Positions 44,877-54,495 of a stretch of DNA of 64,000 nucleotides are shown piece by piece. The first letter of the stretch is position 1. Every line of letters begins with the position of its first letter. This stretch comes from JBHJHP01 sp042219825. GTDB taxonomy: Bacteria; Bacteroidota; Bacteroidia; Bacteroidales; UBA5342. A program made the position numbers and the translations under genes. The stretch covers positions 1 through 64,000 of the forward strand of contig NZ_JBHJHQ010000009.1 in assembly GCF_042219825.1 (NCBI RefSeq). The letters are read 5' to 3'. The notes below the pieces were generated by a model. The model worked only from the letters and a program-made list of their open reading frames with translations. It ran no database searches and was not told the DNA's origin.

Positions 44877-45857
44877 ATGGAAACAGTAGTAAGCGGAATC
44901 AGACCAACAGGAAACCTGCACCTGGGCAATTATTTTGGTGCAGTAAGGAACTTTATAAAAATGCAAAACGAGTATAACTGCTTTTTTTTCATTGCAGACT
45001 GGCACTCCCTTACTACACATCCAAAACCGGGCGATCTGAAAAAGAATGTCCGTCAGGTGCTGGCAGAATATCTTGCCTGTGGCATTGATCCTGAGAAGGC
45101 AACCATTTATGTTCAGAGCGATGTAAAGGAGATCCTTGAACTCTACCTGCTTCTGAACATGAACGCTTATCTTGGTGAACTGGAACGAACCACATCGTTT
45201 AAGGAAAAGGCACGCAAACAGCCAAATAACGTAAATGCAGGCCTGCTCACTTATCCAATCCTTATGGCCAGTGATATTATTATTCACAAAGCACATAAAG
45301 TACCGGTTGGAAAAGATCAGGAACAGAACCTGGAAATGACCCGCAAATTTGCCAAGCGCTTTAACGGTATGTATGGCGAACTTTTCCCCTTACCACAACC
45401 TTTTACGTTTTACGGAACCGATCTGATTAAAGTTCCGGGACTTGACGGAAGCGGAAAAATGGGGAAATCCGAAGGCAACGGAATATTTCTGGTTGATACT
45501 GATAAAGAGATCCGTAAAAAAGTGATGCGTGCTGTAACAGACAGCGGCCCGACTAAGGAAAACTCAGAAAAACCGGAACCGGTTCAGAACCTGTTCACCT
45601 TGCTGGACATTGTTTCCACACCGGATACTGTTGCTCATTTCGATGCTTTATATAATAAATGTGAGATTCGTTATGGTGATATGAAAAAACAACTGGCAGA
45701 AGATATCATCAGGTTTATTGCACCGATCCGGGAAAAAATTGAAGACATTTACAACGACGAAGCATTCCTTGATAAAGTCACAAAAACGGGTGCAGAAAAA
45801 GCCCGCGAAAGTGCTGCAAAAACACTGGCTGAGGTGAAAAACCTTATGGGTTTATAA
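44877..45857 (+). CDS. trpS: Tryptophanyl-tRNA synthetase
   Basis: A 326-residue class I aminoacyl-tRNA synthetase that charges tRNA-Trp. The HIGH-type motif is TGNLHLGNYFG (about 11-21) and the KMSKS-type motif is GKMGKSEGN (about 197-205). The fold also has the typical DWHSLTT and PVGKDQEQNLEMTR blocks. It has a normal length for the short bacterial TrpRS. A strong terminator follows at 45882-45910. Confidence 0.97.
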   Translation: METVVSGIRPTGNLHLGNYFGAVRNFIKMQNEYNCFFFIADWHSLTTHPKPGDLKKNVRQVLAEYLACGIDPEKATIYVQSDVKEILELYLLLNMNAYLGELERTTSFKEKARKQPNNVNAGLLTYPILMASDIIIHKAHKVPVGKDQEQNLEMTRKFAKRFNGMYGELFPLPQPFTFYGTDLIKVPGLDGSGKMGKSEGNGIFLVDTDKEIRKKVMRAVTDSGPTKENSEKPEPVQNLFTLLDIVSTPDTVAHFDALYNKCEIRYGDMKKQLAEDIIRFIAPIREKIEDIYNDEAFLDKVTKTGAEKARESAAKTLAEVKNLMGL

Positions 45858-45881
45858 ATAAAAACTGATTTTACCATATAT

Positions 45882-45910
45882 AAAAAACCGCAGACATCTG
45901 CGGTTTTTTT
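45882..45910. terminator. trpS terminator
   Basis: AAAAAACCGCAG (45882-45893) pairs with CTGCGGTTTTTT (45898-45909) around an ACAT loop. It is symmetric, so it can serve trpS and the convergent thrE gene pair. Confidence 0.9.
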
Positions 45911-45940
45911 ATTGTTATAATATTTGCATGTTATTTAATA

Positions 45941-46417
45941 CTAAGCTCTCTTTTTTACCGATTCTTTTCTACTAAGTAAAATAGGTAATCCAACACCTAA
46001 AGCCAGCGCCAATAGTATAAACGATGCCTTTAAACCGTTATTGACTGTCTCGGCCATGATCTTGTTGTAATCACCAGCACCAACATCTTCTGTCAATTGC
46101 ATTAAGCCAAGCATCATACGGTAGGTAAATACCCCCGGAACCATTGGTATTACAGCAGGTATTGCAAACACCATTGGAGGTGCATGTTTATAATGCGCCG
46201 CATAACTGCTCACAAAACCAACAGTAACGGAACCTCCAAAAGAAGCGATGGTTATGTTGACACCAAATTTTAATAACAGAAATTTAACCAGACCGCCTAA
46301 TGCCCCGATAACAAAGATGACTTTCAATGTTCTTAATGGCACATTGAACAAGATGGCAAAACCAATGGCTGCAAATCCAAGCCATATCCCTTTCTCTAAA
46401 AAAGCTAACCATTCCAT
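45941..46417 (-). CDS. Threonine/serine exporter, small subunit (ThrE_2)
   Basis: A 158-residue membrane protein with about five helices and the ThrE_2 pattern (PPMVFAIPAVIPMVPGVFTYRMMLG). It is the second half of the two-part ThrE exporter and begins 3 bp after the larger subunit ends. In other bacteria the two are one protein. The pair exports Thr/Ser or related substrates. Confidence 0.88.
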   Translation of the reverse strand: MEWLAFLEKGIWLGFAAIGFAILFNVPLRTLKVIFVIGALGGLVKFLLLKFGVNITIASFGGSVTVGFVSSYAAHYKHAPPMVFAIPAVIPMVPGVFTYRMMLGLMQLTEDVGAGDYNKIMAETVNNGLKASFILLALALGVGLPILLSRKESVKKRA

Positions 46418-46420
46418 ATG

Positions 46421-47209
46421 CTACAACTGACAAATTTGTATTGCAAGCAATAAGCCAAAGGCAATTGCAAATGCAATGATTAAACCATTCACACTCCTAA
46501 CGATACCATTCATAATATTACCGTGGATCAAATCAGAGAAGGAATTAATCAGAGGCACTCCCGGAATAAGGTATAACACTGAAGCAGACAGGGCATATTC
46601 CTGAACAGATCCTCCGAATTTAACAAACAATCCGGCAATCAGCGAAGATACGAAGGATGCAAAAAAGATGCATAAGTAAGGATTAAATTTTCTCTTAACT
46701 GCTTCCTGACGCACATAAAGTCCGGCAAATGTTGCGATAAAAGCAACCAGCATCTCCTCCCATCCTCCTCCAAACAGTCTGCAAAATGCTGCATCTGCAA
46801 TGCCAACCATTAGCAGTATAACCAACCTGGGATAATGAGGCAATTGCAACAACCTGTCAAGCTCAGTATTTATCTGGTCAATGGACCAACCATCCTGAAC
46901 AACTTTCCAGCTCATAATACTTATGCCGGAAACCACACTGAAATTCACACCGTGCGGAGAAGTTCTTTTCAGGCTGCTGTGAAAATGGTCTTCATTCTCA
47001 TCGCTTACCGTAAGCATCAATGCCCTGTGTGTAATCAACAACTCTGTTGTACAATTAAAAGCACCTGAAATGCGCTCCACCGTCATCCTTATTCTCCTGG
47101 TATTAGCACCACAACTCATAAGGTTGGATCCAACCCGCAAAAGCGCTTTCCCCAGTTCCTTTATATCTACCTTGTCCGCAGCATTTGCGGATATTACCTG
47201 TGCATCCAT
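46421..47209 (-). CDS. Threonine/serine exporter, large subunit (ThrE_1)
   Basis: About 262 residues from the start at 47209 (MDAQVISANAADKVDIKELG). The 22 codons above it overlap the promoter and are not conserved in character. It begins with the soluble ThrE_1 domain (LMSCGANTRRIRMTVERI, ..LMLTVSDEN) followed by about five membrane helices, ending near the GVPLINSFSDLIHGNIM block. It is cotranscribed with the small subunit. Confidence 0.88.
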   Translation of the reverse strand: MDAQVISANAADKVDIKELGKALLRVGSNLMSCGANTRRIRMTVERISGAFNCTTELLITHRALMLTVSDENEDHFHSSLKRTSPHGVNFSVVSGISIMSWKVVQDGWSIDQINTELDRLLQLPHYPRLVILLMVGIADAAFCRLFGGGWEEMLVAFIATFAGLYVRQEAVKRKFNPYLCIFFASFVSSLIAGLFVKFGGSVQEYALSASVLYLIPGVPLINSFSDLIHGNIMNGIVRSVNGLIIAFAIAFGLLLAIQICQL

Positions 47210-47227
47210 AAATCTCAAGTCTCGCCG

Positions 47228-47235
47228 CAAAATTA
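47228..47235 (-). promoter_or_regulatory. thrE promoter -7 box
   Basis: The minus strand reads TAATTTTG (TAnnTTTG), 18 bp before the chosen start of the large subunit. This supports the start at 47209. Confidence 0.45.
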
Positions 47236-47379
47236 CGAAATGCCTCAGATCCGAAGTAATAACATACACGGGCAATTATCGATTTAACATATTTTCACAT
47301 TCCTCGTCTAACGCATTCAGCAGTCATAAAATGTGTCATAATATCAAATCCTTCATCCTGCACTTTCCCCATTTTTCCA

Positions 47380-47387
47380 TATTTTTG
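47380..47387 (+). promoter_or_regulatory. Gamma-carbonic anhydrase promoter -7 box
   Basis: TATTTTTG (TAnnTTTG) ends 15 bp before the ATG at 47403. Confidence 0.45.
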
Positions 47388-47402
47388 CAAAAAATAAATA
47401 CA

Positions 47403-47930
47403 ATGGCATTGATAAAGAAAGTTCGCGGTTTTATTCCAAAAATAGGAGATAACTGTTACCTGGCAGAAACTGCTGTGGTAATTGGTGATGTGGTGATGGG
47501 CGACAATTGCAGCATTTGGTACAATGCTGTTCTCAGGGGCGATGTAAATTCCATCAGAATTGGGAACAACGTCAATATTCAGGATGGATCTGTACTGCAT
47601 ACACTTTATGAAAAATCAACAGTTGATATTGGCAACAACGTTTCAGTTGGTCACAACGTAACCATTCACGGAGCCAAAATATGCGACAATGTTTTGATCG
47701 GTATCGGCGCAACGGTTTTGGATCATGCCGAAATTGGAGAAAACTCAATTATTGCTGCCAACTCTCTTGTTTTAACAGGCACCAAAGTTGAGCCCAACAG
47801 TGTTTATGCCGGTGTTCCTGCTAAAAAAGTGAAAGACATTGAACCGGAACAAAGCAAGGAAATGATCCACAAAATTGCCAACAATTATGCCATGTATGCA
47901 AGCTGGTATAAAGAAGGGGACAGTTGGTAA
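47403..47930 (+). CDS. Gamma carbonic anhydrase family protein
   Basis: A 175-residue left-handed beta-helix trimer protein. The ATG at 47403 is chosen because the family begins MALIKKVRGFIPKIG and the upstream frame is promoter. Hexapeptide repeats are clear (IGDVVMGDNCSIW, VLRGDVNSIRIGNNVNIQDG). Zinc ligands are likely the His of DGSVLHT and the two in VGHNVTIHG. It may hydrate CO2, but many homologues are inactive or transferase-like. Confidence 0.93.
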   Translation: MALIKKVRGFIPKIGDNCYLAETAVVIGDVVMGDNCSIWYNAVLRGDVNSIRIGNNVNIQDGSVLHTLYEKSTVDIGNNVSVGHNVTIHGAKICDNVLIGIGATVLDHAEIGENSIIAANSLVLTGTKVEPNSVYAGVPAKKVKDIEPEQSKEMIHKIANNYAMYASWYKEGDSW

Positions 47931-47966
47931 GGTGAAGTTTATAAGTTACGAGTTTAGAGTTACAAG

Positions 47967-48818
47967 TTATAATGTGATGTGTTGGGCTTCGATGGGCTCG
48001 TTGTAAAACAGGTTTGCAAGCTCGTTAAACTTCTCAGGATTTTCTGTTGTGAAAAATTCAACATTTCCTGTTTTTCGTATTTTTTCATCCATCTCAGGAT
48101 GCCGTTTCAGGTAATCCTTCAAACTTTCCGCAATAACAGGTCCCTGCGAAATAACCTGAATACCTTCGGGCATAAAAGACTTTATCTTATGTATCAGCAG
48201 TGGATAATGCGTGCACCCCAAAATAATGGTATCAACCTTCGGATCATTTTGCAAAAGATTATCAATATGTTGCTTTATAAAATAATCTGCACCGTTAGAA
48301 TCTGCCTCCCCATTTTCAACGAGCGGAACCCACATGGGGCATGCTTCACCCGAAACCATTAACTCAGGATGTAATTTATTGATTTCAATAGGATACGACC
48401 CGGACTGAATGGTTCCGGTTGTTCCGAAAACACCAACATGATTTGATGTGGTTATATCACCAACAATCTCCACACTGGGGCGTATAACACCCAAAACTCT
48501 TCTGTGTGGATCAATAAAAGGAAGATGTTTTTGCTGAATAGTTCGTAAAGCTTTTGCTGAAGCCGTATTACAGGCCAGGATAATCAGGTGACAACCCATT
48601 TCAAACAGCCGGGTTACTGCTTCCAGGGTATATTCCAGAACCACATCGTACGAACGGGTTCCGTAAGGTGTCCGGGCATTATCGCCCAGGTAAATAAAAT
48701 CATGCTTTGGAAGTGCGCTTACCAGATCCCGAAGGATAGTCAGACCACCGTATCCGGAATCGAACACTCCAATGGGACCTGGCAAATCAGACAATATTTT
48801 CTTATTGTGCTGTTGCAT
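47967..48818 (-). CDS. murI: Glutamate racemase
   Basis: A 283-residue enzyme that makes D-glutamate for peptidoglycan. It has GVFDSGYGG near the start, and both catalytic cysteines are present in LACNTASA and GCTHYPLL. Its start overlaps the ompH/skp stop by 17 bp, so the two form one transcript. Confidence 0.95.
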   Translation of the reverse strand: MQQHNKKILSDLPGPIGVFDSGYGGLTILRDLVSALPKHDFIYLGDNARTPYGTRSYDVVLEYTLEAVTRLFEMGCHLIILACNTASAKALRTIQQKHLPFIDPHRRVLGVIRPSVEIVGDITTSNHVGVFGTTGTIQSGSYPIEINKLHPELMVSGEACPMWVPLVENGEADSNGADYFIKQHIDNLLQNDPKVDTIILGCTHYPLLIHKIKSFMPEGIQVISQGPVIAESLKDYLKRHPEMDEKIRKTGNVEFFTTENPEKFNELANLFYNEPIEAQHITL

Positions 48819-49341
48819 TATCTTCTGTTATACCTAGCTTTTTAAGCACAAGCGGCATAATATCAACACTCTGATCTCCCATATAAAGAACTTCGCCTTT
48901 AGACAGATCAAAAATATAGGTGAAACCGTTTTCCTTACCAACTTCTTCAACAGCTTTCCGGGCTTTATCCAGAATAGGCTGTGTTAGCGCTGTCTGCTGT
49001 TGCTGCATATCCTGCTGTGCAGACTGGTAAAAATCCTGAATATTCTGGCTCATCATCTGCAATTCCTTCTCCCGGGATTGACGAGCAATGGCATCAAGTG
49101 TCTTACTTTCGCTTACATATTTGCTGTTAAGTTTCTGTAATTCACCCTGCATCATCTTCAGCTTTTCATTGTTACTTGTCTGAAGATCTTCGAGTGTCCC
49201 CATTGCCTTATCCATTTCGGGCATCTTCTGTAAAAGAGCCTGACTATCAATATGTCCGAATTTGTACTTTGTCTGTCCCTGGATATTCATTACTGCAAAT
49301 GGCAGTACTACTAGCAGAAATAAAATTGCTGTTTTTTTCAT
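48802..49341 (-). CDS. OmpH/Skp-family periplasmic chaperone
   Basis: A 179-residue protein with a signal peptide (cleavage near IQGQ, residue 22). A small beta base (YKFGHIDSQALLQKMPEM) is followed by a long coiled coil (about 45-140) and a return to the base (FTYIFDLSKGEVLYMG..DIMPLVLKKLG), the OmpH/Skp plan. It holds outer-membrane proteins in the periplasm. It is cotranscribed with murI, as is common in Bacteroidota. Confidence 0.92.
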   Translation of the reverse strand: MKKTAILFLLVVLPFAVMNIQGQTKYKFGHIDSQALLQKMPEMDKAMGTLEDLQTSNNEKLKMMQGELQKLNSKYVSESKTLDAIARQSREKELQMMSQNIQDFYQSAQQDMQQQQTALTQPILDKARKAVEEVGKENGFTYIFDLSKGEVLYMGDQSVDIMPLVLKKLGITEDNATAQ

Positions 49342-49432
49342 TTTTTGAAATTTTCAATTTGTTATAATATCATTCGACCCGATATTTAAACCCAAAACAA
49401 TCGTATGTCTTGTGTCTGATATCTTATATCTT

Positions 49433-50668
49433 CTATTTATTCCCGTGATCAATCATTAAATCGTTAAAACCCAGCAGATATAAAATTCCATCCAATCCTA
49501 CAGATGATATTGCATGCTGTGCATTCTCCTTTACTTTTGGTTTGGCGTGATATGCAATACCCAAACCTGCCAGATTTAACATCGGAAGATCATTTGCTCC
49601 ATCGCCCACTGCAATAACCTGTTCCAGATTAAGCTTTTCAACCTGTGCTAAAAGCTTTAGCAACTCAGCCTTGCGTTTACCATCAACTATTTCACCAACA
49701 TACCCGCCGGTAAGCTTGTCGTTCTCTATCTCAAATTCATTGGCGTAAACATAATCTATATCAAGCTTACGTTTCAATGATTCTCCAAAAAAAGTGAATC
49801 CACCCGACAAAATAGCAATTTTGAAGCCAAACTTCTTAAGCGTTGAAATCAACCTTGCTGCACCTTCAGTAACGGGGAGGTTTTCAGCTATCTCATTAAG
49901 AACCGATACTTCAAGCCCCCGGAGCAATGACAAACGCTTTTTAAAGCTTTCGCTAAAATCAATCTCGCCCCTCATGGCTGATTCTGTTATAGCCCTGACC
50001 TCTTCTCCCACTCCATGACGTTCGGCCATTTCATCTATCACTTCCGTCTGGATCAGTGTTGAATCCATATCGAAGCACACCAGTCTTCTATTCCTGCGGT
50101 AAATATTATCTTCCTGAAAAGCAACATCAATACCCTGCTCCTTAGATAAATCCATGAAGCTTTTCTGCATCAGTGCTTTATCGCTCAAAAATCCTCTTAC
50201 CGACAACTGTACGCACGATCTGGACTGATTATTCGCTGCATCTAACGGAATTCTTCCCGTTAAGCGCGTAATATTATCAATATTCAGTCCCTGTGATGCT
50301 ATGAGTCCGGTGACTGAAGAAATCTGCTTAGCACTTAACTTGCGCCCCAGAAGCGTGACAATATACCGGTTTTTACCCTGCATCCCAACCCAGTGGGAAT
50401 ATTCTTCATTTGAAACCGGCGTAAAGCTGGCATTTAATCCTAGTTCATAAGCTTTAAAAAGCAAATCCTTTAACACCGGCGCAGATTCATTATTGGACGG
50501 CACTTCGAACAAAATTCCCAGTGAAAGGGTGTTATGTATATCTGCCTGACCAATATCCAGAATATTACAATCATACCTGGCCAGAATACCGGTTAAAGCC
50601 GATGTGAGTCCCGGTTTATCTTCACCGGTAATCTTTAATAATAGCAGCTCGTTTTTTAATTCACTCAT
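49433..50668 (-). CDS. serB: Phosphoserine phosphatase with two N-terminal ACT domains
   Basis: About 411 residues. The start at 50668, 5 bp after the glnS stop, is preferred over 50698, which would overlap glnS. Two ACT-like domains (about 5-160, with LLKITGEDKPGLTSALTG) precede a HAD domain with VCFDMDSTLIQTEV (DxDST nucleophile), LSGGFTFF and GDGANDLPML. It performs the last step of serine synthesis. It forms a pair with glnS. Confidence 0.94.
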   Translation of the reverse strand: MSELKNELLLLKITGEDKPGLTSALTGILARYDCNILDIGQADIHNTLSLGILFEVPSNNESAPVLKDLLFKAYELGLNASFTPVSNEEYSHWVGMQGKNRYIVTLLGRKLSAKQISSVTGLIASQGLNIDNITRLTGRIPLDAANNQSRSCVQLSVRGFLSDKALMQKSFMDLSKEQGIDVAFQEDNIYRRNRRLVCFDMDSTLIQTEVIDEMAERHGVGEEVRAITESAMRGEIDFSESFKKRLSLLRGLEVSVLNEIAENLPVTEGAARLISTLKKFGFKIAILSGGFTFFGESLKRKLDIDYVYANEFEIENDKLTGGYVGEIVDGKRKAELLKLLAQVEKLNLEQVIAVGDGANDLPMLNLAGLGIAYHAKPKVKENAQHAISSVGLDGILYLLGFNDLMIDHGNK

Positions 50669-50673
50669 AAAGC

Positions 50674-52374
50674 CTATTTGCCGGCCTGTTTCGCCCAACT
50701 GTCCTTTAACTGAACTGTTCTGTTAAAAATTAGCGCTCCCTTTTTTGAGTCCGGGTCAACATTAAAATACCCGATGCGCTGGAACTGGAAGTTTTGTAAA
50801 GGCTCAGCATTTTCTAACGATGGTTCAACTTTGCAACCTTTAAGAATTTTCAGGGAATCTTTGTTCAGGAACTCCAGAAAATCCTTATCCTTATGCCCTA
50901 ATGGTGCTTCATCAAGAAAAAGTCTGTCGTACAACCTTACTTCAGCATCCACACAGTGCTTCACACTTACCCAATGTAACGTTCCTTTCACCTTTCGGTT
51001 ACTATCAGGCATGCCACTTTTTGTTAACGGATCATACGTACAATACAATTCCTCTATTTCCCCTGTATCGCTATTCTTCTTAAAACCAGTACATTTAACA
51101 ATGTATGCACCTTTTAAACGCACTTCGCGGTCAGGACCCAAACGGAAGAATTTTTTTGGAGGATCTTCCATAAAATCGTTCCTCTCAATATAAATTTCTT
51201 TAGAGAAAGGAATCGTTCTGCTTCCCATGGATTCATCCTCAGGATTATTAATGATCTCCATATCCTCAACCAGATCATCGGGATAATTGGTAATCACCAG
51301 TTTCAAAGGATCAAGAACGGCATTTACACGAGGAGCACGTTTATTCAGATCATCGCGCACACTATGCTCTAAAAGTGCAAAATCGTTGAGTGCCTCAAAC
51401 TTGGTGTAACCAATCCTGTCCACAAAATTACGGATGGATTCCGGTGTATATCCACGGCGTCGTAATCCGCTTAAAGTCGGCATACGCGGGTCATCCCAGC
51501 CACTCACATAACCTTCCTGGACTAACTGCAACAGTTTACGTTTACTCATCACAGTATAATTCAGGTTCAAGCGGTTAAATTCTATCTGGCGCGGACGGTA
51601 ATCGCTATCCATTAGCTGATCGACAAACCAGTTGTATAAGGGTCTGTGAACCTCAAATTCCAGTGTACACAAAGAATGTGTTATCCCTTCGAAATAGTCG
51701 CTTTGCCCATGTGCAAAATCGTACATCGGGTAAACATGCCATGTATCGCCGGTACGGTGATGCGATCGGTTTAATATTCTGTACATGATAGGATCACGCA
51801 TGTGCATATTAGGCGATGCCATATCAATCTTTGCACGTAATACCTTGGCACCCTCTGCAAACTCTCCTGCATTCATACGCTGGAACAAATCGAGGTTTTC
51901 CTCAACCGACCTGCTTCTGTAAGGACTTTCTTTTCCGGGCGATGTTGGCGTACCTTTTTGACCGGCTATTTCTTCCGAACTCTGATCATCCACGTAAGCC
52001 AGTCCTCTTTTTATAAGATCAACAGCAAAATCGTACAGTTTGCCGAAATAATCAGAGGCGTAAAATTCCCTGTCCTCCCAGTCGAACCCAAGCCATTTAA
52101 TATCCTCTTTTATGGAATCTACATATTCCACATCTTCTTTAACCGGGTTGGTGTCGTCGAACCGAAGGTTACACTTTCCACCAAACCGTTCTGCAACTCC
52201 AAAGTCGAGACATATCGCTTTGGCATGACCAATGTGCAGATATCCGTTAGGCTCTGGCGGGAAACGGGTGTGTACCCTTTTATTGCTTTTTCCTGCTTCG
52301 ATATCCTGGACCACAAATTCCTCAATAAAATTCAATGGTTTTTTCTCGATGTCCTTTTCGTTTACTTCGCCCAT
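50674..52374 (-). CDS. glnS: Glutaminyl-tRNA synthetase
   Basis: A 566-residue class I synthetase. The HIGH motif is in PPEPNGYLHIGHAKA and the KMSKS motif is VMSKRKL. The presence of GlnRS means glutaminylation can be direct. It is followed by serB. The TAnnTTTG box at 52396 marks the promoter. Confidence 0.97.
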   Translation of the reverse strand: MGEVNEKDIEKKPLNFIEEFVVQDIEAGKSNKRVHTRFPPEPNGYLHIGHAKAICLDFGVAERFGGKCNLRFDDTNPVKEDVEYVDSIKEDIKWLGFDWEDREFYASDYFGKLYDFAVDLIKRGLAYVDDQSSEEIAGQKGTPTSPGKESPYRSRSVEENLDLFQRMNAGEFAEGAKVLRAKIDMASPNMHMRDPIMYRILNRSHHRTGDTWHVYPMYDFAHGQSDYFEGITHSLCTLEFEVHRPLYNWFVDQLMDSDYRPRQIEFNRLNLNYTVMSKRKLLQLVQEGYVSGWDDPRMPTLSGLRRRGYTPESIRNFVDRIGYTKFEALNDFALLEHSVRDDLNKRAPRVNAVLDPLKLVITNYPDDLVEDMEIINNPEDESMGSRTIPFSKEIYIERNDFMEDPPKKFFRLGPDREVRLKGAYIVKCTGFKKNSDTGEIEELYCTYDPLTKSGMPDSNRKVKGTLHWVSVKHCVDAEVRLYDRLFLDEAPLGHKDKDFLEFLNKDSLKILKGCKVEPSLENAEPLQNFQFQRIGYFNVDPDSKKGALIFNRTVQLKDSWAKQAGK

Positions 52375-52395
52375 ATATCACAAAAATTTTGACCG

Positions 52396-52403
52396 CAAAT
52401 TTA
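52396..52403 (-). promoter_or_regulatory. glnS promoter -7 box
   Basis: The minus strand reads TAAATTTG (TAnnTTTG), 21 bp before the glnS start. Confidence 0.45.
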
Positions 52404-52457
52404 CTAATTTCAATAGAAGTATAACAGGTTTTAATGTATTTGTTGGTTTGATCCAAA

Positions 52458-53339
52458 TTATTCGTAACCAAACTGTTTCAATTGGTTATCATTATTCCGC
52501 CAATCTTTCTGAACTTTTACAAAAATCTGCAGAAATACCTGCTTGCCCAGAAACTTCTCAATATCCTTACGCGCCTCTGTACCAACACCCTTCAAAGCCT
52601 TTCCCTGATTGCCGATGATGATTCCTTTTTGCGAATCGCGTTCAACCAGAATTACGGCATTAATATGAATAATTTTTTTATCCTCCTTGAATTGCTCTAT
52701 GTTCACCTCTGTTGAGTATGGAACCTCCTCTTTATACCGCTCGAAAATTTTTTCACGGATGATCTCGGAAATAAAAAACCGCTCCGGACGATCAGTCAAG
52801 GCATCTTTTTCAAAATATGGAGGTGAATCCGGCAATAAAGACACAATACGCTTAAATAAAAGGTCGGCATTGAACTTATGCAAAGCCGATATAGGATAAA
52901 TCTCTGCCTTAGGCAACTGCTGCTTCCAGTAATCAACCAATTCTTCCAGCTTTTTCTGATCCGTCAGATCGATTTTATTAATGACAACAATCTGGTGTGC
53001 ATCCGTCTTGTTTACTTTCTCAATGAATTCAATATTTTTCTCCTTAGTTTCCACAACATCAGTGACGTACAACAGGATATCGGCATCTTCCAATGCAGAA
53101 TTTGAGAATTTAAGCATCGACTCCTGCAATTTGTAATGCGGCTTAACAACTCCCGGTGTATCTGAAAATATAATCTGAAAATCTTCCCCGTTAATGATGC
53201 CAAGAATCCGGTGCCGTGTTGTCTGAGATTTATTGGTTATAATGGACAACCTCTCTCCCACAAACAAATTCATCAGGGTTGACTTTCCTACATTGGGGTT
53301 ACCTACAATATTTACAAATCCTGCTTTATGTGCCATCAA
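52458..53339 (-). CDS. era: GTPase Era
   Basis: A 293-residue GTPase that assists 16S rRNA maturation and 30S assembly. Motifs are GNPNVGKST (G1), FSDTPGVV (G3) and VINKIDL (G4). The C-terminal KH-type RNA-binding domain includes IIIGNQGKALKGVGTEARKD, and the tail is typical. A TAnnTTTG-like box (minus TATTTTTG at 53362-53369) lies upstream. Confidence 0.97.
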   Translation of the reverse strand: MMAHKAGFVNIVGNPNVGKSTLMNLFVGERLSIITNKSQTTRHRILGIINGEDFQIIFSDTPGVVKPHYKLQESMLKFSNSALEDADILLYVTDVVETKEKNIEFIEKVNKTDAHQIVVINKIDLTDQKKLEELVDYWKQQLPKAEIYPISALHKFNADLLFKRIVSLLPDSPPYFEKDALTDRPERFFISEIIREKIFERYKEEVPYSTEVNIEQFKEDKKIIHINAVILVERDSQKGIIIGNQGKALKGVGTEARKDIEKFLGKQVFLQIFVKVQKDWRNNDNQLKQFGYE

Positions 53340-53439
53340 CTTTGTTTTGAATTTAACTCGCCAAAAATACTATAAATTTCAATTCATGCTTAAATTGCAT
53401 AGTTATGACTGAGTTATCTTTGAATTTATTCTGATTATT

Positions 53440-54495
53440 TTACACAATTTCAGATATAACTACATCCAGATAGTTATTTTTAATATCCGGAAGCTTACAT
53501 TCCGTTTTCACTACCTCCGGTTTTAGAAAAACAAAATTATATTGATCCTGAACCACAAACCAACTGTTTTCATCAGCCGTTTCAGCAATGTATTCCTGCT
53601 CGCTTTGTCCTGGTGTCGGTACAATAATTGCCGGTGTTTCCGAAATAATAAGGTCCATCACCGATGAATATCCCGACCGACAAACCACGTAACTGCAATC
53701 CTGTAAAAGTTTTTTAAGAACAATTGTCTCCGCAATATTATAAACCATCACATTATCAGTCAACGCCTTTCCCAAAAGTTTTTCAGTACCCCGAACCAGA
53801 ATTATTTTCTCGTCGGTATGATACGCTGCAGAAACTATGATTTTCTCAAAGATCGAACGCTGAGGTTCCGGCCCGGAAAGAATGACAAGTATATGTTTGT
53901 GACTTCTGTTATGTTCAATATTATTGAACCGACTCAAAAATCCGATGTATTTCAACTTCTTGGAAAGTCCGTCATGGTTAGTTAGCCCCTTAAATAATTT
54001 ATCAGGATTATCAGGGACAAGACATTCATCAAATTTACCCATCCAGTATCGGTGAACAGCTGATGGCAAAAGCCATGGGTCAAGGTTAGCAGGCTTGAGA
54101 ATATTTACCTGATGTGTGAGATAAACTGACCGCACCTTTCTACACCTGCAACTGAACCTGTTATCCGAAAAAATAAACTGAACAGAGTTTTGTTGAATAA
54201 ACTTCCGTATCCGTATTTTGTCGCTCACAAATACTCTCACAAAATGTGGTATTTGAAGCAGCAATCTCCTTACCTGTTTTTTACGTTTCGAATATTTGGG
54301 TTCGTACGGCATTAGTTCCAGAAACTGAACATCACGGAGTTCCTTAATTATGAAAGAATTGTATAAGTATCCGCTTGTTGCTATGGTGATTTTAAACCCT
54401 CGTTCCTGCAGATTTTGAATAAGTGGAACTGAACGTGTGGCATGGCCCAGTCCCCAATCGAGAATACAATATATTATGTGTTTCTCATCAGGCAT
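53440..54495 (-). CDS. Glycosyltransferase (GT28/MurG-like fold)
   Basis: A 351-residue GT-B glycosyltransferase. The N-terminal half has the YCILDWGLGHATRSVPLI motif and the C-terminal half has VVCRSGYSSVMDLIISETPAIIVPTPGQSEQ, as in GT28 enzymes and UDP-GlcNAc transferases. The acceptor and donor are unknown. It overlaps the upstream radical SAM gene by one base and is cotranscribed with it, an unusual pairing with no obvious reason. Confidence 0.85.
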   Translation of the reverse strand: MPDEKHIIYCILDWGLGHATRSVPLIQNLQERGFKITIATSGYLYNSFIIKELRDVQFLELMPYEPKYSKRKKQVRRLLLQIPHFVRVFVSDKIRIRKFIQQNSVQFIFSDNRFSCRCRKVRSVYLTHQVNILKPANLDPWLLPSAVHRYWMGKFDECLVPDNPDKLFKGLTNHDGLSKKLKYIGFLSRFNNIEHNRSHKHILVILSGPEPQRSIFEKIIVSAAYHTDEKIILVRGTEKLLGKALTDNVMVYNIAETIVLKKLLQDCSYVVCRSGYSSVMDLIISETPAIIVPTPGQSEQEYIAETADENSWFVVQDQYNFVFLKPEVVKTECKLPDIKNNYLDVVISEIV